A DNA stretch of 64,000 nt from Ceratobasidium sp. AG-K. Taxonomy: Eukaryota > Basidiomycota > Agaricomycetes > Cantharellales > Ceratobasidiaceae. The notes under the pieces are model-generated. The model searched no databases. It saw nothing but the letters and a program-made list of their open reading frames with translations, and was not told where the DNA came from. Positions 45,628 to 58,848 of the stretch are shown in pieces. The stretch lies in NCBI GenBank assembly GCA_037039685.1, contig JAWNGF010000004.1, positions 2,914,001 through 2,978,000 of the forward strand. The letters are read 5' to 3'. The position numbers were made by a program, and so were the translations under genes. The number at the start of each line of letters is the position of its first letter. Positions within the stretch are counted from its first letter, which is position 1.

Positions 45628-46243
45628 AAAAAAAAAAAAAAAACTAACAAAAAATAAAAAAAAAAAAAAAAAAAAAAAACAAAAATAAAAAAAAAAAAAA
45701 AATCAAAAAAAAACAAAAAAAAAAAAAAAAAAAAAAAAATAAAAAAAAATAAAAAAAAAAAAAAAAAAAAAAAAAAAACATAAAAAAAAAAAAAAACAAA
45801 CACCAGTCAGACCACCGTTCGGGACCGCGGGTTCAATCCTAGCACCGTTCGAAATATCCCAATGCAGGGGATAGTGTCTGCCGTGTTACGTTCTCCTCGT
45901 GCTCCAGGTGGTTTTGGTTCGTCGAGTACGATTGACATGCGACATCGGGGGATCCCAAAGGTTGACACGGGGCCAAACCTTCCGAGCCGAAACAATCCAC
46001 AGGTCTCCGACCAGGCAGCGTCGATCGACATGACTCCTGGAGCTACGTCTCGGAATCAACCTCCGGCCTCAACGATGCTAGCGCCTATGGCCGACGACAT
46101 CGCTCCGGCTTCTACGCCTCGAATGGCTATCGGCTTGGGTATGCTACGTATGAGTGTAGATTCCATAATCGACGCTTATGGAGAAACGAATGATTCCGGC
46201 TACCGATATGGGGGTTCACGAACTGGCAACGGAGTAAGTCTCT
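43817..46243 (+). CDS. DUF4203 / TM7S3-TM198-like multi-pass membrane protein
   Basis: Exons joined by short GT-AG introns encode a typical fungal TM7S3/TM198-like domain: VSVFDDITGAPVP, NMIWAIAALTIGLPLGIAGV, LWRVTTALGGGLVLAF (splice), VWVALINTISEAGF, FLVGVISGAFRLLVLPAMAA, QLAFVNIVIIAAGALLGSLS, then IFSTASIGSFLVALTVDLLL, NGQDGMSRGLRFLLDMNDNH and DLVGGGYNPPLSSQIIVASS. About six or seven hydrophobic segments are visible. The C-terminal tail (45.2-46.2 kb) is Ser/Pro/Arg-rich and disordered, and is interrupted by a 263-bp A-tract that brings in-frame TAA stops. The 5' end is unsure: a signal-peptide-like stretch lies just upstream in another frame (43731-43830). Function is unknown; it acts in a membrane. 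Confidence 0.75.
45538..45800 (+). repeat. 263-bp A-tract in coding sequence
   Basis: Almost pure A with scattered single C and T and no G. It lies between REYRGRPAA and SQTTVRDRG coding segments of the TM7S3-like gene and puts TAA codons in frame. It could be a poly(A) insertion or an assembly artefact. Confidence 0.9.
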
Positions 46244-46477
46244 AGCTTCCTCACAAATCTCATCTTTCATCATTAATCCATTCTAACTGTGACTACTAGG
46301 GGAGGATATGAGTGGCGTAGCTTATTTATATTGCTTAGCTTATTTATATGATAGTCGATACCCACAGTTAATGTATCCTAGATATATAATTACTGTAGCG
46401 CATTCATCAATGAACATGATACCTCGGCATGCAAGAGAATCCAATCTTCTGGGAAAGCATGGGTGCAAACCTTTGGA

Positions 46478-49165
46478 CTATGCAAAAGTACAGCAATAGC
46501 TACTGCGCTTCCCGTCGCTCTTCAAATCGCTATCCGGACTCCCGATTGCATCGCGCAATATCTCCAGGATATCCACCGCTGGCGGTCGCTTCCCGGAATC
46601 ATATGCCCAGCACTGGCGCATCGCTGTCCAGAATAACTTGTTGCGATTCGTGTTCTCGGACAGGCACTGGGGACGCCTGGGGAGTCTTTTCTCGCTCCGA
46701 ACTGCGTGGACCACTTCAAGAGTGTTTGTGATTTCCTCGAATGGCTCCCTCCCTGTTAGGATTTCCTATCCCACGAGCATTAGCGCCTACAAAAAAACCC
46801 ACGACTCTCTTACAAGTATTGTCTGAAATTGCCACAAGGTCGGCTTGGTCAGAAACCAAACCGCATATTTAGTTAGCAAACGTACCATCCCTAACGCGTA
46901 CACGTCCGTCTGGTAACTTCTGGCGGGATATTCCCCCATTAGTTCGGGGGCCTAGGCAAATGTCAGTATGTTTAATCCCTAATACCACAACATGGGCATA
47001 CCATCCATTTCGCTGTTCCCCCGCCCTGAAATGTGGTCGAATAATTGAACACGCCTTGTTGAGTAATGGATAGCCCAAAATCGGTTAGCTTTGGAGTGTC
47101 GTTGTCTGACATGAGTATGTTTGCCTGAAAATACGCCTGTTTCAACATCCAATGAAACGCAGAGCATCCCATTACTTACGCCTTTCAGGTCCCCGTGTAT
47201 CTAACGTAAATTAATGCAGTCAATACCAGTCCAGCATGCATGCCATGATATCGCACCAATTTTTGCTCGTGTAGCCACGCAACAACTTCAGCTACCTGTA
47301 GGCACTGCTCCAAATATGAGAATACTAATGTCCCCGAGCCCTATACCAGTGACAACCCACCAATGCATATCTGTCCAACTCGGGTCTACTGTTCACGACT
47401 GGGATGATGCTTCCTTTCTCCATCCATTGGGAAACCATCGCCAGGCGTCCATTAAATAAAGCAATTCCCAATAGCTCGAGTATGTTCTTATGGCGCAGCT
47501 TTGACCAGGCGTCGAGTTCCGCGACGGTATGCTTGATAAAGCAGTGAGCCGCCTAACTAATTCCAAATTCTTTTTCAGTATTACCTTCACTACATTTGAG
47601 TTTCCAGATATTGCCGTCCGCACGCATTTGATCGCGATCTTCATGCCCGTGCTCAGTGTGGCGCGGTAAATATCTGAAAGCTGGCTACTTTGTACGGGCA
47701 CGGATTCGTCTAGAGAGAAAGATGTAGACTTGAGCTCAGCAGTAAAGTCGTGCACTGGTGCATCAGTAAACTGGGTAAAAAAGGCTACCACCCAGGTCAA
47801 GGGCTATGGGAGTGGGGGCTCAATAACTTGTGCGGTAAAGAAAAGACTACTCACTGTGGAAGCCGTGACTTGGAACCTTCCGTTGTGGAGAGAGCTGGGA
47901 TCGAAAGAAGGTACGTTCGGTTCCCCGGCGGCCTAATGAGATAGGTATCAACTATGGTGAACGGTATTAAGGCGAGTCCTTCACCTGACCTGAACAACTC
48001 CAGTTTTGGGTGCTTGCGCAATCTACGAGGAAGCTCAGACAAGAACTTGGACAATGCGTTGAGGACCTACAATATTTGCCGGATCCTTGCCAACTTGCAG
48101 CGGATTGCTCTTTGTCGGAACCAGAGGGTGAGAAGCATCCGAAACCTGCCAATCCCCCAAATGTCAGCAGGCAACAACGTTCGATTTCCGAACAAACTAA
48201 CCTTAGTTAATCCTACCGGAGGCTGACTCACGATTCCTTCGCCCTTTAAGGCAGCCTCAACTTTGGGAATAGAAGACTGTATGCGGGCTTCGGTTACTAT
48301 CCAAGCCTCAATGACGGTTTGTACATACCAGTATGGATTCCCGCACCTCCGGCGCAGTCGTCTTATTCTGCGCTAGCTCTTGTAATCGAACGTAATGCGC
48401 ATTCATCCGACCCTCCATTTTGTGTTCGCGTGAGAATCTTGTTCCAAGCCCGATGCGTGCGAGAACCTTGTAGATTTCCCGGTCCGTTGGTCTCATAGAG
48501 GTGAACTGCCTCTCAATGATGTCATGGACGACAGACTCCCCAAGAACGAAGCTTCCCCAAAGTGTGTAGACGAACTCAACAAAGTTGATCCACTTGGTCA
48601 CCTCTAAGCGACTCGCTTCGGCGTGTTCTGGAGTCCTATCCACTAAGGAGGTTGCCATCTCCTTCGCCTTCCATATGTACTCCGTCGCACTTTGACAACG
48701 GCCAAGTAGGTACGTGCGAAAGAGCCGAGCACCAACAACTAGCTGCCCATCCGACCCGACCGTCTTTCCGTCCTGCATTGTTGGAAGAATTTGGGACCTA
48801 ATAGTCTGGCACAGTCGAGCGCAGTGGTAAACGTCGGCTTCCGGATCGTCCTTGAGCCACTGCATCATCAGATCCAGGATCAATGCGAGCAAACGAGCGT
48901 CCTTCTCCTTTTCCAGGGCGCAAGCATAGGCTATGAGTTGAATTGCGTTGTCGCCAAATTGTCCACGAACCAAAACCTCATCGAGGAGGCGTTTTATATT
49001 CTCCTCAACCTGAGGGGTCAAAGTCGCGACCGTAAGGGAGAGGTCGGCGACACGATCGGCTACTGAATAGTCGCTAATATCGGGCCCGACTGTCGTGCGT
49101 GTGCGATTGGTGGGAGGGGGGTTAGTGGCGAGGCCTTGTCTTCCGCGTCGGGCTGGCGCGTGCAT
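46478..49165 (-). CDS. MIF4G-kinase fusion protein, copy 1
   Basis: The first exon (48329-49165) encodes an eIF4G-type MIF4G domain: TLTPQVEENIKRLLDEVLVR, IQLIAYACALEKEKDARLLA, ARLCQTIRSQILPTMQDGKT, GARLFRTYLLGRCQ, VVHDIIERQF. A linker follows (SSIPKVEAALKGEGI, 48232-48276, then 47.85-48.1 kb). The kinase has VVAFFTQFTDAPVHD before it, MKIAIKCVRTAI (ATP-binding Lys), HGDLKG, ANILMSDNDTPKLTDFGLSI, APELMGEYPARSYQTDVYAL and a C-lobe ending KRSSYCCTFA. HGD replaces HRD, as in many basidiomycete TKL-type kinases. The order is conserved in copy 2. MIF4G domains bind eIF4A-type helicases or RNA, so a translation- or mRNA-linked kinase is a reasonable inference. Middle exons are approximate. Confidence 0.78.
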
Positions 49166-51449
49166 TATTGGACGAGTAGGCCAGACGCGTCGTCTGCCAT
49201 TTTTTGCCCAACTACACCATTTGTTATGACGCTCGCGTCCGATATGGCTTCGAGTTGTGGGGGATGACTAGACGACATCGGTAAGAGTCGCTCAATCACA
49301 TTGGAACTTGAGTAATTCCGGAGTCAGTGGACGTGGTATGATCGTTGAAGTGCAACGTGAATAGGGTCCCAGGTGTAACGCCGAGAGTTCTACAGACGTA
49401 AGGTAAAATTCTACTTACGGAACAACGTGCTGAATAACAAGTTACGGCGAAAGGTAAGCAAAGAAGCTAAATTTATGCTCTGCCAGCACTGTGAGTAAAT
49501 ATTACGATTACTTGACTCACATTGAATTACAGTAGAACACTAAATTCTTGGTATCGGTCATCTCTTCTAGCTCTTGGCCTCCGATACGGCCCGTGCTCCC
49601 AGTGGTTAAACCACTGCATCCCATATATAATCCATCGTCTTTTGATATGTTATCGCTTAGATAATTTAACCTGACTCCTAAATAATCGCTCATGCTAAAA
49701 TGACCTACGTTTGGCCCATTAGACAACCGAATCTTGCCACCATGAGCCACCACCTCATTTATATATCACACTGCTCTCCTCTCTTATCCTCGGGCCTCGT
49801 GTAGGAACTCTTTTAGACATAAGTGCAAGGGATACACATGATCCTAAATTAAATAGTAATCACGGTATTTATACATGCGGCAGTGCGGGGAATGCCACTC
49901 TGTGATCATGATTTCAGTCATTCCCAACCCTGCTACAGCAGCTCAATCCATGAATAGCCTCCAAATCTACGTGAAAGATGTCAACATTCCGCCTCTCCAT
50001 TCAGGCTCGGACTATGTCCATACCGAGAAGGAGGCGTGGTAGAGTCGTGTTGCGAGCTCTGCTCGATCCGTACATCGGCCTGCGAAGTTGGAATCGTGGG
50101 GAGGCGAGGAGGAAAAGAAGCCAAGATAATGTATTCTTTCGACCTCAGGGGAACGTGAGAAGATGGAGCACCTGTAAAACATGAGCGCATAACTCCCAAT
50201 CATGCTCCGGGACGTGCTGGCCGCGTCCCAATGATGAGCCCAACTTGCAGCCCGGTGAAGGATAATATTAGGCGCCCCTGACTCCTGGATGATCTTCGAA
50301 GACATTGGCACGTCTTGGCTGGCTTGACTAGGCAAGGGTATACTTGGCGAGGCGATAGCAGGCCTCGGTGAATGCGCGAATTCTGCTAGGCGCTCTACAC
50401 CGTATTCGCCACACGGTGAGAAGGTCCCATGAATGCCCAGAACAAGGAACGAGGGTGCAGGGCGATCATCGCCGTCGTATACATCGGGTCTTAGTGGGTA
50501 CGATCCCGTCGCCGGCGCCCGACCTGCCAGCGAATAATCAGTTTGATTGCAAGATGTGGAGTCGAGTGGAGACAAGTGCATGGAGATTACACATTGACAG
50601 CGGATATGTGTAACGTCTGTCGCTGCTGAAATGCTTACATCTCGAACAGCGAAAACGTCGCACACCCCGTGAGGTGTTTCAGCCATCATCAACTTGCCCC
50701 ACACGCGCTCGCCATCGCTCCGTCACCTCGCCGCAGCGATGTTCAAGTCAGACAACTCAGCCCATACGAGCCATGGCAAGTTTGAGCTCGAGTCCGTTGT
50801 TGCGCCGCCGCGTCGTCAAGAGTTGTTTGTCATCGGGCTCAGTTGGGGAAATCGCGTTTGATGACAAGCCCTGATTTTCCAATTTGTTTGAAACCAAAAT
50901 TAGACCTTGCCGCGATATCCCGGACGTAATGGCCCGCCACATATTTTTGTCTAATGACGACATCCTGAGTTGTCGCCGGTGTAAATCATCTTGTATTTTT
51001 ATTCATCCAGTCGGGAGGACGATCGCCGTCTTTCGGGTTGTGTGGCTGAACCAATCGCGTTTTTCACTGCGGGGAAGATAGGGCGGGCCTTGTGACGACA
51101 GGATAGACAGGGGTGCTGTGGGGCATCCATGCACGTTTCTCTTTGCTTGGCTTCGTTCAAACCACCACCCATTGCCCAACCCATTTTCTTAGAGCCCATG
51201 ATAGTTGCCCTATCGTGTGCACCCAACCAACATACGGACCCCTTATAATACACTACACTACTACTTGCGAAAATTTGTGCCGATCGAGACTCATTTGGAC
51301 CTCGAGCTCGCCCTTTCTGATCTAGACCCCGGCATATTCGACAGCTTGCCTTACTTGTATCTGCATTCACACGTGGACTATTTATTGTCACACATTCACT
51401 GGTTCGCGTTCCCCGCATCTGCCACCCATCGATTACTCTGCCCCAGGGC
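49166..51449. other. Divergent intergenic region between kinase copy 1 and TRK gene
   Basis: It holds both promoters. A 230-aa minus ORF (50012-50704) has no motif and overlaps shadow frames; I leave it unannotated. A CT-rich stretch with short plus ORFs precedes the TRK start. Confidence 0.4.
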
Positions 51450-54400
51450 ATGGCCAACGCTCTCACCGCGGCCTGGTTGCGTTTCTACGAATCTCTCAAC
51501 TTTTTTAGGTATGTTCGAGTTCATTTCCCGGTTCCTGATGTGAAGGCTAATCGTCGAACAGAGTCCATGTTCTCTTCTTTACATTCACACCTCTTATATC
51601 CGCAACTATATTTTATGCCGCCAATGGCCGATATCACGTACCGTTTATCGATGCCCTCTTCAACTGCATCAGTGCGATGACAGTCACCGGCCTGGCAACA
51701 ATCGACCTCTCCCAGCTCACTGGCTTCCAACAAGGCATAATTTTCTTCCTCATGTGCATTGGCAACCCCGTCATTGTTTCTTGGGTCATTGTCTTTACCC
51801 GCCGACGATTCTTCCAGAACAGACTATCCCACATCATCGCCGAGGAACGTAAACGAGAACGACAAGGCGGTATAATCGCAGCAATGCGAGCCCGGACCGT
51901 TTCCATTTCACGCTCGCTTTCACGAGACAACAATGCCAACCCCCCTGCATCCAGTGCAAATCTCCCCGACATTCCTGAGAAAATATCCACTCGGCCCGGT
52001 TTCCTGAGACGTCTCGCTAACCGGGTGTACCCTACTGCCCCACCCGGCAAGTCCCCAACGAGCACGGTGTCTGGCGTTGCAACTCCATCATCCACGGACG
52101 GTGCAAAGCGCAAAGGATTGGCTCAGCGCCTAAGAACCGATATGATCCGGCGCGTCGAGACCGCCCCGCAGCGTGTGGATCCGATGGGCAGGTTCGGAGG
52201 AATGGTCGTGGATGAGGAGGGCAAGGGCAAGGGCCGGGAAGTCGAGAATGGACATCACTCTGCCGAAAAGGAAGCAGAGTACGGGCACGGAGAAGAGGTT
52301 CAGCATGTTGCTACTAGTTCATCGGACTCTCGAACTCGATACGACGGCGGCGATTCACCCGATCGGACGCTGTCGCATATGGAGTTCGACGACTCTCTCA
52401 ATGCCATTCACCACGATTCCACGTCAACTCCCAAACAGTTGGACCATGACGCGACCCCATCTGCGAACCTCGCTCCCACCCCGACTGGATTACATCTCGC
52501 ACCATTTATGGAAAGTCCAGGAGAAATCAGCGATGATGGAAGTGGGATTCTGCGACGTATTGATGGCGATGTGGGAACCGATGAAGGAACCGAGGCTCAC
52601 CCAGCGAGGTAAGTCCACCTCTGACATGGCCTGGGCGTTATGCTGACATGATTCAATTTGTCTAGTTTTGGTGTGAATGGATCCCCTATACTTTCGAGGT
52701 CGGGAGGTCTGTCTCCAATCGATACGGACGATCAAAATTCTCCTCGTAAGTATATATTTTGTTTGACACCCTCATTGTCGCTGACGTATCCTCTCCGATG
52801 CCCTAAATTCACCCTACGACCCACACGTCATAATTTATCTTCCTCACTTCGACTGCGTTTCCGATCATAGGCACAAGGATTTCGTCAAGTCCCGTCCGGT
52901 TCAAACCTCCGCCAATCCGAGTCAACCCAGGTACCCTCGGAGACGATCGCCTCTCCCCCAACCGCCCGCGAGACATGGACCACGCCTCGGTCTCATTTGG
53001 TCATGAGCGCTCAATAAGCGAAGCCGTAACACTCCGAGAACCCACCACCGCATCCGGCACGGGCGACTTCCCTCGAACTCAGACGATCGAGTTTGTTGAA
53101 AGTCCTCGGGTGCGTGGACGAGCAGGGACCAGACGTCAGTCTGCGGGCGTCAATTCCGAACGCGAACGGGAGCGGACCCGGTTCCGGAATTTCTCGATGG
53201 GTGGGGGTGCAGGGTCGGATGCGGGGGACACTGGTAGTGCGAACGTAGGCGGGGCGAGCAGTTCGGGCCACGGGCCGACGTATGGACGGGCGAGGGCTGG
53301 GAGTACTGGGAGTGAGTGTTTTCGATTGCTCTGGGTGTGAGATTGGCGGTCGTGGGCTTTGCCTATCCTGCATAATGGAGGTTGACCTCGTTTGATTGCT
53401 GGTCAATCTTCGGGAGGTTATTGTCCGACAAACCACGAGGCCGATGCTACGATGATCCTTACTCGTTTCCCCGTTTCGGGTTGGCGCTAACCACTTCATT
53501 CCCTGTAGGACCTCGAATGGGCTCAGTCTCCACTGCTTATTTCCCAAGAACAGCAACCGGTCGGTCTTATGGAACAGCCAGAGTCACCCCCAACACCCAG
53601 GTACCCACCAATCAATCAGGTTATGGGGGATTCCCCATGCCGCATGAGCTTGCAGGCAGAGCTATCCGGCGCTTCTTCCCAAACACCTTGACTTTAACGC
53701 GCACATTAACTGTAGGGAGTGTACATGCAGAGCCTCGCCAGGTTCCGTACATCTCCTTTGACGCTATTGTTGGGCGCAACTCGCAATTCCACGATTTGTC
53801 ACAGGAAGAGCAAGATGAGCTTGGTGGTGTGGAGTATCGGGCGCTCGGTGCTTTGCTTTGGATAGTTGGAGGGGTAATGCACTTTTTGAATGGCGTGATA
53901 TACGTCTGACTGATGCCTCCACAGTACCATCTTCTCACGCAGTTACTCGCCTTCGTGGTCATTGCACCCTATTCGAGCATGGGAAAATGGGCCCCAGTTT
54001 TCAGTGAACCCCAGCAACATCGGTTTGTTCCGCCGACATGGTACGTGTTGTTCGCAGCGCTATGTAATTCGCAAAGCTGAAGCTCCTTGTCTTTCAAGGT
54101 TTGCGGCGTTTCAATGCGTTTCTTCTTACACGAATACCGGAATGTCGCTCATCGACCAGTCAATGGTTCCCTTTCAAACGGCTTATCCTATGATAGTGAT
54201 CATGTTCTTTTTAATCTTAGCTGGGAACACCGCTTTTGTGAGTACTCGACCGAGTTATCTTATACAGATACTGATAAGATACTGTCTTGCCTAGCCTATC
54301 TTGTAAGTATCTCGGTGACTTAATAGACATCCGAATTGAGTTTGACCGTATCGATCCTTTTGAAACAGTCTGAGGTTTTTCATGTGAGTTTGTTGAACTT

Positions 54401-55840
54401 ACGCGCATATACTCGCCGACTGATCGTACCTTAGATGGCTTTTAAGCAAGATTGTGGGCCAGCGGATGCATGAAACTTTATCCTTCCTTCTAGACCACCC
54501 GCGCCGGTGCTTTATCTACCTTTTCCCCAGTCATCAAACATGGTTCCTCCTGATCGTGCTTCTTAGCATGGTTATCACGGATTGGGTTTCTTTCATGGTG
54601 CTCGATATCGGAAACGAAGTCATCGAAGCAGTTCCTATTGGGACTCGCTTTGCTATTGGGTTTCTCCAAGCCGCCGCGGTCCGAGCTGCTGGATTCGCAA
54701 CTGTCTCCCTCTCTGCCCTTGCGCCCGCAGTAAAGTAAGCTTCTCAGCGGCAATCTTGACTAATACTGACGGGCTTCGCGAACAGAGTTTTATATGTGAC
54801 AATGATGTATGTGTTATGCCTATTTGAGGGATTTACGTTCGCATACTGATTGACGCATTGCCTCCAGGTATGTTGCAGTGTACCCGAGTAAGCAGAAGGT
54901 TTCCTCGTTTTGCCAACCCCGTCCCTTACACATTACTCCTAGTCGCGATATCTGTCCGTTCCACAAACGTGTACGAAGAGCAATCACTTGGCCTCTACCT
55001 CGATGACAATCAAAAGGAGGAGGAAGAACCAAATCCGTCTGGCGGACCTATGCACGCATGGGGTAGTTATCTCGCCTGGCACGCTAGAAGACAGTTATCG
55101 TTCGGTACGTTTACTTTGGTGCTCATCACCCCGCCAGTGATTGACGTGACGGACAGACATGTGGTGGCTTGCTTTTGCACTATGGCTTCTGTGCATTATT
55201 GAGGTAAGTAGGTTCTTCCGAGTGTATCACCAATGTTAATCCCTCGGAACTTAGCGAGGAGAGCTCATGAATCCGGAATCAAACGGCTGGTTCGACGTTT
55301 TCACGATCATCTTTGAGCTAGTCTCAGCCTACGGGACGGTTGGTCTCTCTTTGGGGTTGCCGGATGTAAGTGCCGAATCCAAACTGCCCGCGTCATTATG
55401 CTCACGATGATATAGGCCAATTATTCTTTCTCCGGTGCTCTCAAGCCATTATCTAAACTGGTTATATGCATTGTCATGCTCAGAGGGCGACACAGAGGGC
55501 TGCCCCATGCCATTGATCGTGCAGGTCAGTACACGTGATAAATCTCCGCTAGGTGCAAGATCTGACGCCTGTGATAGTCGTATTGCCGCGTGAATATATT
55601 GGCCAGTCACACGCACAAGGTCACGGCCCCCTCGGGTTCGACTTTGCCGGTACACGTCCAAGCGGCGAGACGGGCCCATCACACGATGCGCACTCCACCA
55701 GCCGCGCTCCCGCACACGGCGTCGATTTAAAGCACCGAACGAATACGTTGTTGTCTCCAGTTCACGAGGTGTTGACCCCGGTCACAAGCGTCACTGCCTC
55801 ACCCAGGCCAACCTTCGCTGCTCTTGGGACTGGAAACTAG
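51450..55840 (+). CDS. TRK1: TRK-type high-affinity potassium transporter
   Basis: TRK proteins import potassium across the plasma membrane. The start is at the ATG at 51450 (MANALTAAWLRFYESLNFFR); exon 2 joins as VHVLFFTFTPLISATIF. The four pore-loop glycines of the TRK/HKT fold are visible in MTVTGLATIDL, SSYTNTGMSLID, RAAGFATVSL and SAYGTVGLSLGLP. Between repeats 1 and 2 lies a long hydrophilic Ser/Pro-rich loop (about 51.85-53.7 kb), as in fungal TRK proteins. Conserved parts include PYISFDAIVGRNSQFHDLSQ, LGGVEYRALGALLWIV, WLLSKIVGQRMHETLSFLLD, LSKLVICIVMLRGRHRGLP and PHAIDRAVVLP. About ten short introns split it. The tail is Thr/Pro/His-rich and ends ALGTGN. I see no stop or frameshift. 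Transcription converges on kinase copy 2. Confidence 0.92.
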
Positions 55841-56154
55841 ATGCTCAATTCTGTATTGATCTTGTGTATTATTTTTATTGCCTTTGCTTTTGTTGTTGTA
55901 GTCTGTCTTTAGCGTAGGTGCGTACGAACTATATGGCTAGTTGGATTATTGTAAGTGCTTATAAGCCGATATCACCTCGGATACATTGAGCCTGTTTCGT
56001 CGCGGTGGTGGCCATTATTGCCACTGAAGCGATTAGATTAAATTCACGAGTAGAAGCAGGTTGTGCCGTCCAGTGAAGCGCCGAGAGTTTATTGAGTATT
56101 CTGATTGTATGCGTGGGAAAAACAGGGTCTTCAGGGAAGGAGAGATAGCTAGTG
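55841..56154. other. Convergent 3' spacer
   Basis: About 310 bases between the stop codons of the TRK gene (plus) and kinase copy 2 (minus). T-rich sequence follows the TRK stop. Nothing else is seen. Confidence 0.4.
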
Positions 56155-58848
56155 CTAGGCCAGTGTACAATCTGAACACGCACTACTGCGCTTTCCCGAT
56201 ACCGATTTCATCAATCCTTTGCCACCCCCAGCAGAGTTCAATAGCCTCTCAATATCCTGGGCCGTTGGCCTCTGTCTCGGATTGTATGCCCAACACTTGA
56301 CCATTGCGTCCCAAAAAACCTCGTTCCTCTCATCGTTATCCATTAGACATGCAGGGCGTTTCGGGATTTGCCTTTCCATCGAGACCGCTTTTATTATACC
56401 GTGCGGGGTTGAAATTTCGGGAAACGGTTCCTGTCCTGTCAATATTTCCTGCATGTGCCAACTCAGCTATTTTCCCCTCGCGCATGAGTTACCGTACCAA
56501 TATCGTCTAGAATAATCGTCGGGCGCAAATCAGTGCTCTAAGACCCAGGGGCTACAGACGCACTTACCATGCCTAACGCATACACGTCCGCTTCGAACGA
56601 CTTTCTTGCGTTTTCCTGGAAGAGTTCAGGTGCCTAAAACAAGATGAGCTTCCTATGGATCCCATCAACCGGAATCAGCACACCATCCATCTCATAGTTC
56701 CGCCACCAACAAGTGTTTCTGAAAACTGTAAAGCACTTTCGTCCATTACAGTCAGTCCAAAATCTGTCAATTTTGGCACCCCGCCGTCGGATATAAGAAT
56801 ATTGGCCTATACGGTTACCTTCAGTATTGCATCCTTGATCAATATAACCACGACCCTACCCCTTTGAGATCACCATGAATCTATCCATAGTTGTAAAGTT
56901 ATGTATAAGCGGTCCGCCATAATCAGACTAAAATCAGCTTACCAAACCCTTGCTATGAAGCCACGCAACCACCCCTGCAACTTGTATACACTATTCAACG
57001 GGTCGTTTCGGAACCAACTATATTCGAGAGCGGAAAACTTACTAAGTCGTACCTATCTACGTCTGGCCGCCTATCTACGACGTTGACTACGCTGCCTTGT
57101 TCCATCCATTCAGATACCATTGCCAATTTCCCTTTGTGTAACGCAATTCCGAGCAACTGAAGTATGTTTTCATGTCGCTGCTGGGACCAAGCAGAGAGCT
57201 CCCTAACTGTGTGCTGTTACATACAATTTAGCTTTTCCACTACTACTTAAGCCCAAGGCGCCTACCTTGACGGCCTTGTCATTCCCTGACACTGGAGACT
57301 TGACACACTTGACAGCTACTTGCGAACCGTTTTGCAACATTGCTCTCCAAACGTCAGATACGGCAGTGGTCGATATAGGATCATCCGAAAAAGTCGCAGC
57401 CTGCAACTCGGAGGTAAGATCCACGATGGCTGGTTGCGCGACTTGGGTAAAGAAGGCGACAATAGCAGTGATTGGCTAGTAGAGTAGTTCCATTAGGACG
57501 ATAGTCGAACATAAAGTTAGACATGTTGTGGCTTACTGTTTGAGCGTTGACATAGAACTTGTTGTCATGCAGCATCGATCGGTCGAATGCTGAAACTGGC
57601 GTCCCCCCCGGCGCCTAGTGTGCTATGAGCCACCACACCCTACCATACACTCTCTAGTCTCACCAGAACAATGGTTGATTCTGCGCTCTGGATTCGACGG
57701 ATTACCCACCAAATATGTTCTAGAGAACTCGTGTGCGTACCTTGACACTCCCGAGCCTCGGGTCATGATTAACATGTTCATGTGTTGGCGTGCTTGCATT
57801 CAGTTCCTGGGCAAGAGGGTGATCCTGGCCCAAATTTTCCTGCGCCTGCGGGGGATTATGCACACATATTGGATACCGATCCGATTACCTACGGAACGTT
57901 ACTATGGGCGATAATGATTCGACTTACAGCAGATCCGGCAGGAATCGAGGCAGCTGCACAATTGGAGAATTTGCTGAGGACCGACTCCTAAATTAGGTCG
58001 TTATAATGGATTTTGTTGGACCAACCCGAACTACTGACTTGTAGCCTCTCACGTATCTCATAGTCAATCCTGTCGTCCTTGACCATCCTCCGCAATTGCG
58101 AGTAGTGAGACTCTACTCGATTCCTCGCTGTGAATGACTTGACATCCGGCTTCACCGGCGATAGCAACACGATGAGTATTGAAGCCTCGATTACTGTAAG
58201 TCGGATAATGGACGTTTGTCTTTCAATAACTTCGTGTATGATAGAATCATCGATTAGAAACCGTTTTCGCAGATCGTTGACCAAGTCGACAAGAGTAAAC
58301 CAGTGTTTGACCGCTCCGCTGATGTCCTCAGAATCATCTTTGGCCCTCTCCTTTTCGTCCCATGCGATGTCTAGTTCTCTTCGGCATCGGTCCATTAAGT
58401 ACTTCGTGAATAGCGAGTTGCCCGCTAGGAGGCGTCCATCCGGCCCATAAGTCTTCCCATCTCGTAGACCAGAAAGCAGCTCCTGCCTGAAAATCAGAAA
58501 TAATCTCCCAAGCATAGGGGCGGCCTCCTCCTGTTGCTTCACCATCTCAAATGCTAAATCAAGCACTAATCCTAGCAGTCTCGCATCATTCTCTCTCTCC
58601 AAAGCGCAAGCGTATGCAACGAGCTCAAACGGATTTTCGGAGTATTGTCCACGGAGCAGGATATCTTCGAGAAGCTCTCTGATACGGGATTCGACTTGAG
58701 GCGTAAGGGTGGAGCTGGTAAGACCGAGACTTGAGACTCGGTCGGTGATCGAATACGAGGTTATATCCGGGCCGATGGTGGGGTTGAGTCCTGAGGGAGC
58801 CGTTCCAACTCCTCCTCGAACGCGCCGCGCACCGCTATGCATCTGCAA
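56155..58848 (-). CDS. MIF4G-kinase fusion protein, copy 2
   Basis: Paralogue of 46478-49165 with the same layout. The MIF4G exon (58039-58848) has STLTPQVESRIRELLEDILL, FELVAYACALERENDARLLG, RDGKTYGPDGRLLAGNSLF, TKYLMDRCRRELDIAW and IIHEVIERQTS. The linker has AFDRSMLHDNKFYVNAQ near 57.55 kb and VAFFTQVAQPAIVDLTSELQ. The kinase has GSQVAVKCVKSPVSGNDKAV, HGDLKG, NILISDGGVPKLTDFGL, GGGTMRWM, APELFQENARKSFEADVYAL and a C-lobe with LTGQEPFPEI, WDAMVKCWAYNPRQRPTAQD. The C-terminus is SVSGKRSSACSDCTLA. Catalytic Lys, HGD and DFG are all present, so it should be active. Copy 1 and copy 2 differ throughout, so the duplication is not recent. Exon borders in the linker are approximate. Confidence 0.78.

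Noticed and set aside
45489..45803. Minus-strand 104-aa ORF of almost only Phe
   Set aside because: It is the complement of the A-tract, not a gene.
50012..50704. 230-aa minus-strand ORF upstream of the TRK gene
   Set aside because: No motif, mixed composition, overlapping ORFs in other frames, and no splice context or paralogue. It is likely a chance ORF.
52173..52646. 157-aa plus ORF inside the TRK gene
   Set aside because: A shadow frame of the hydrophilic TRK loop, which is the better supported reading.
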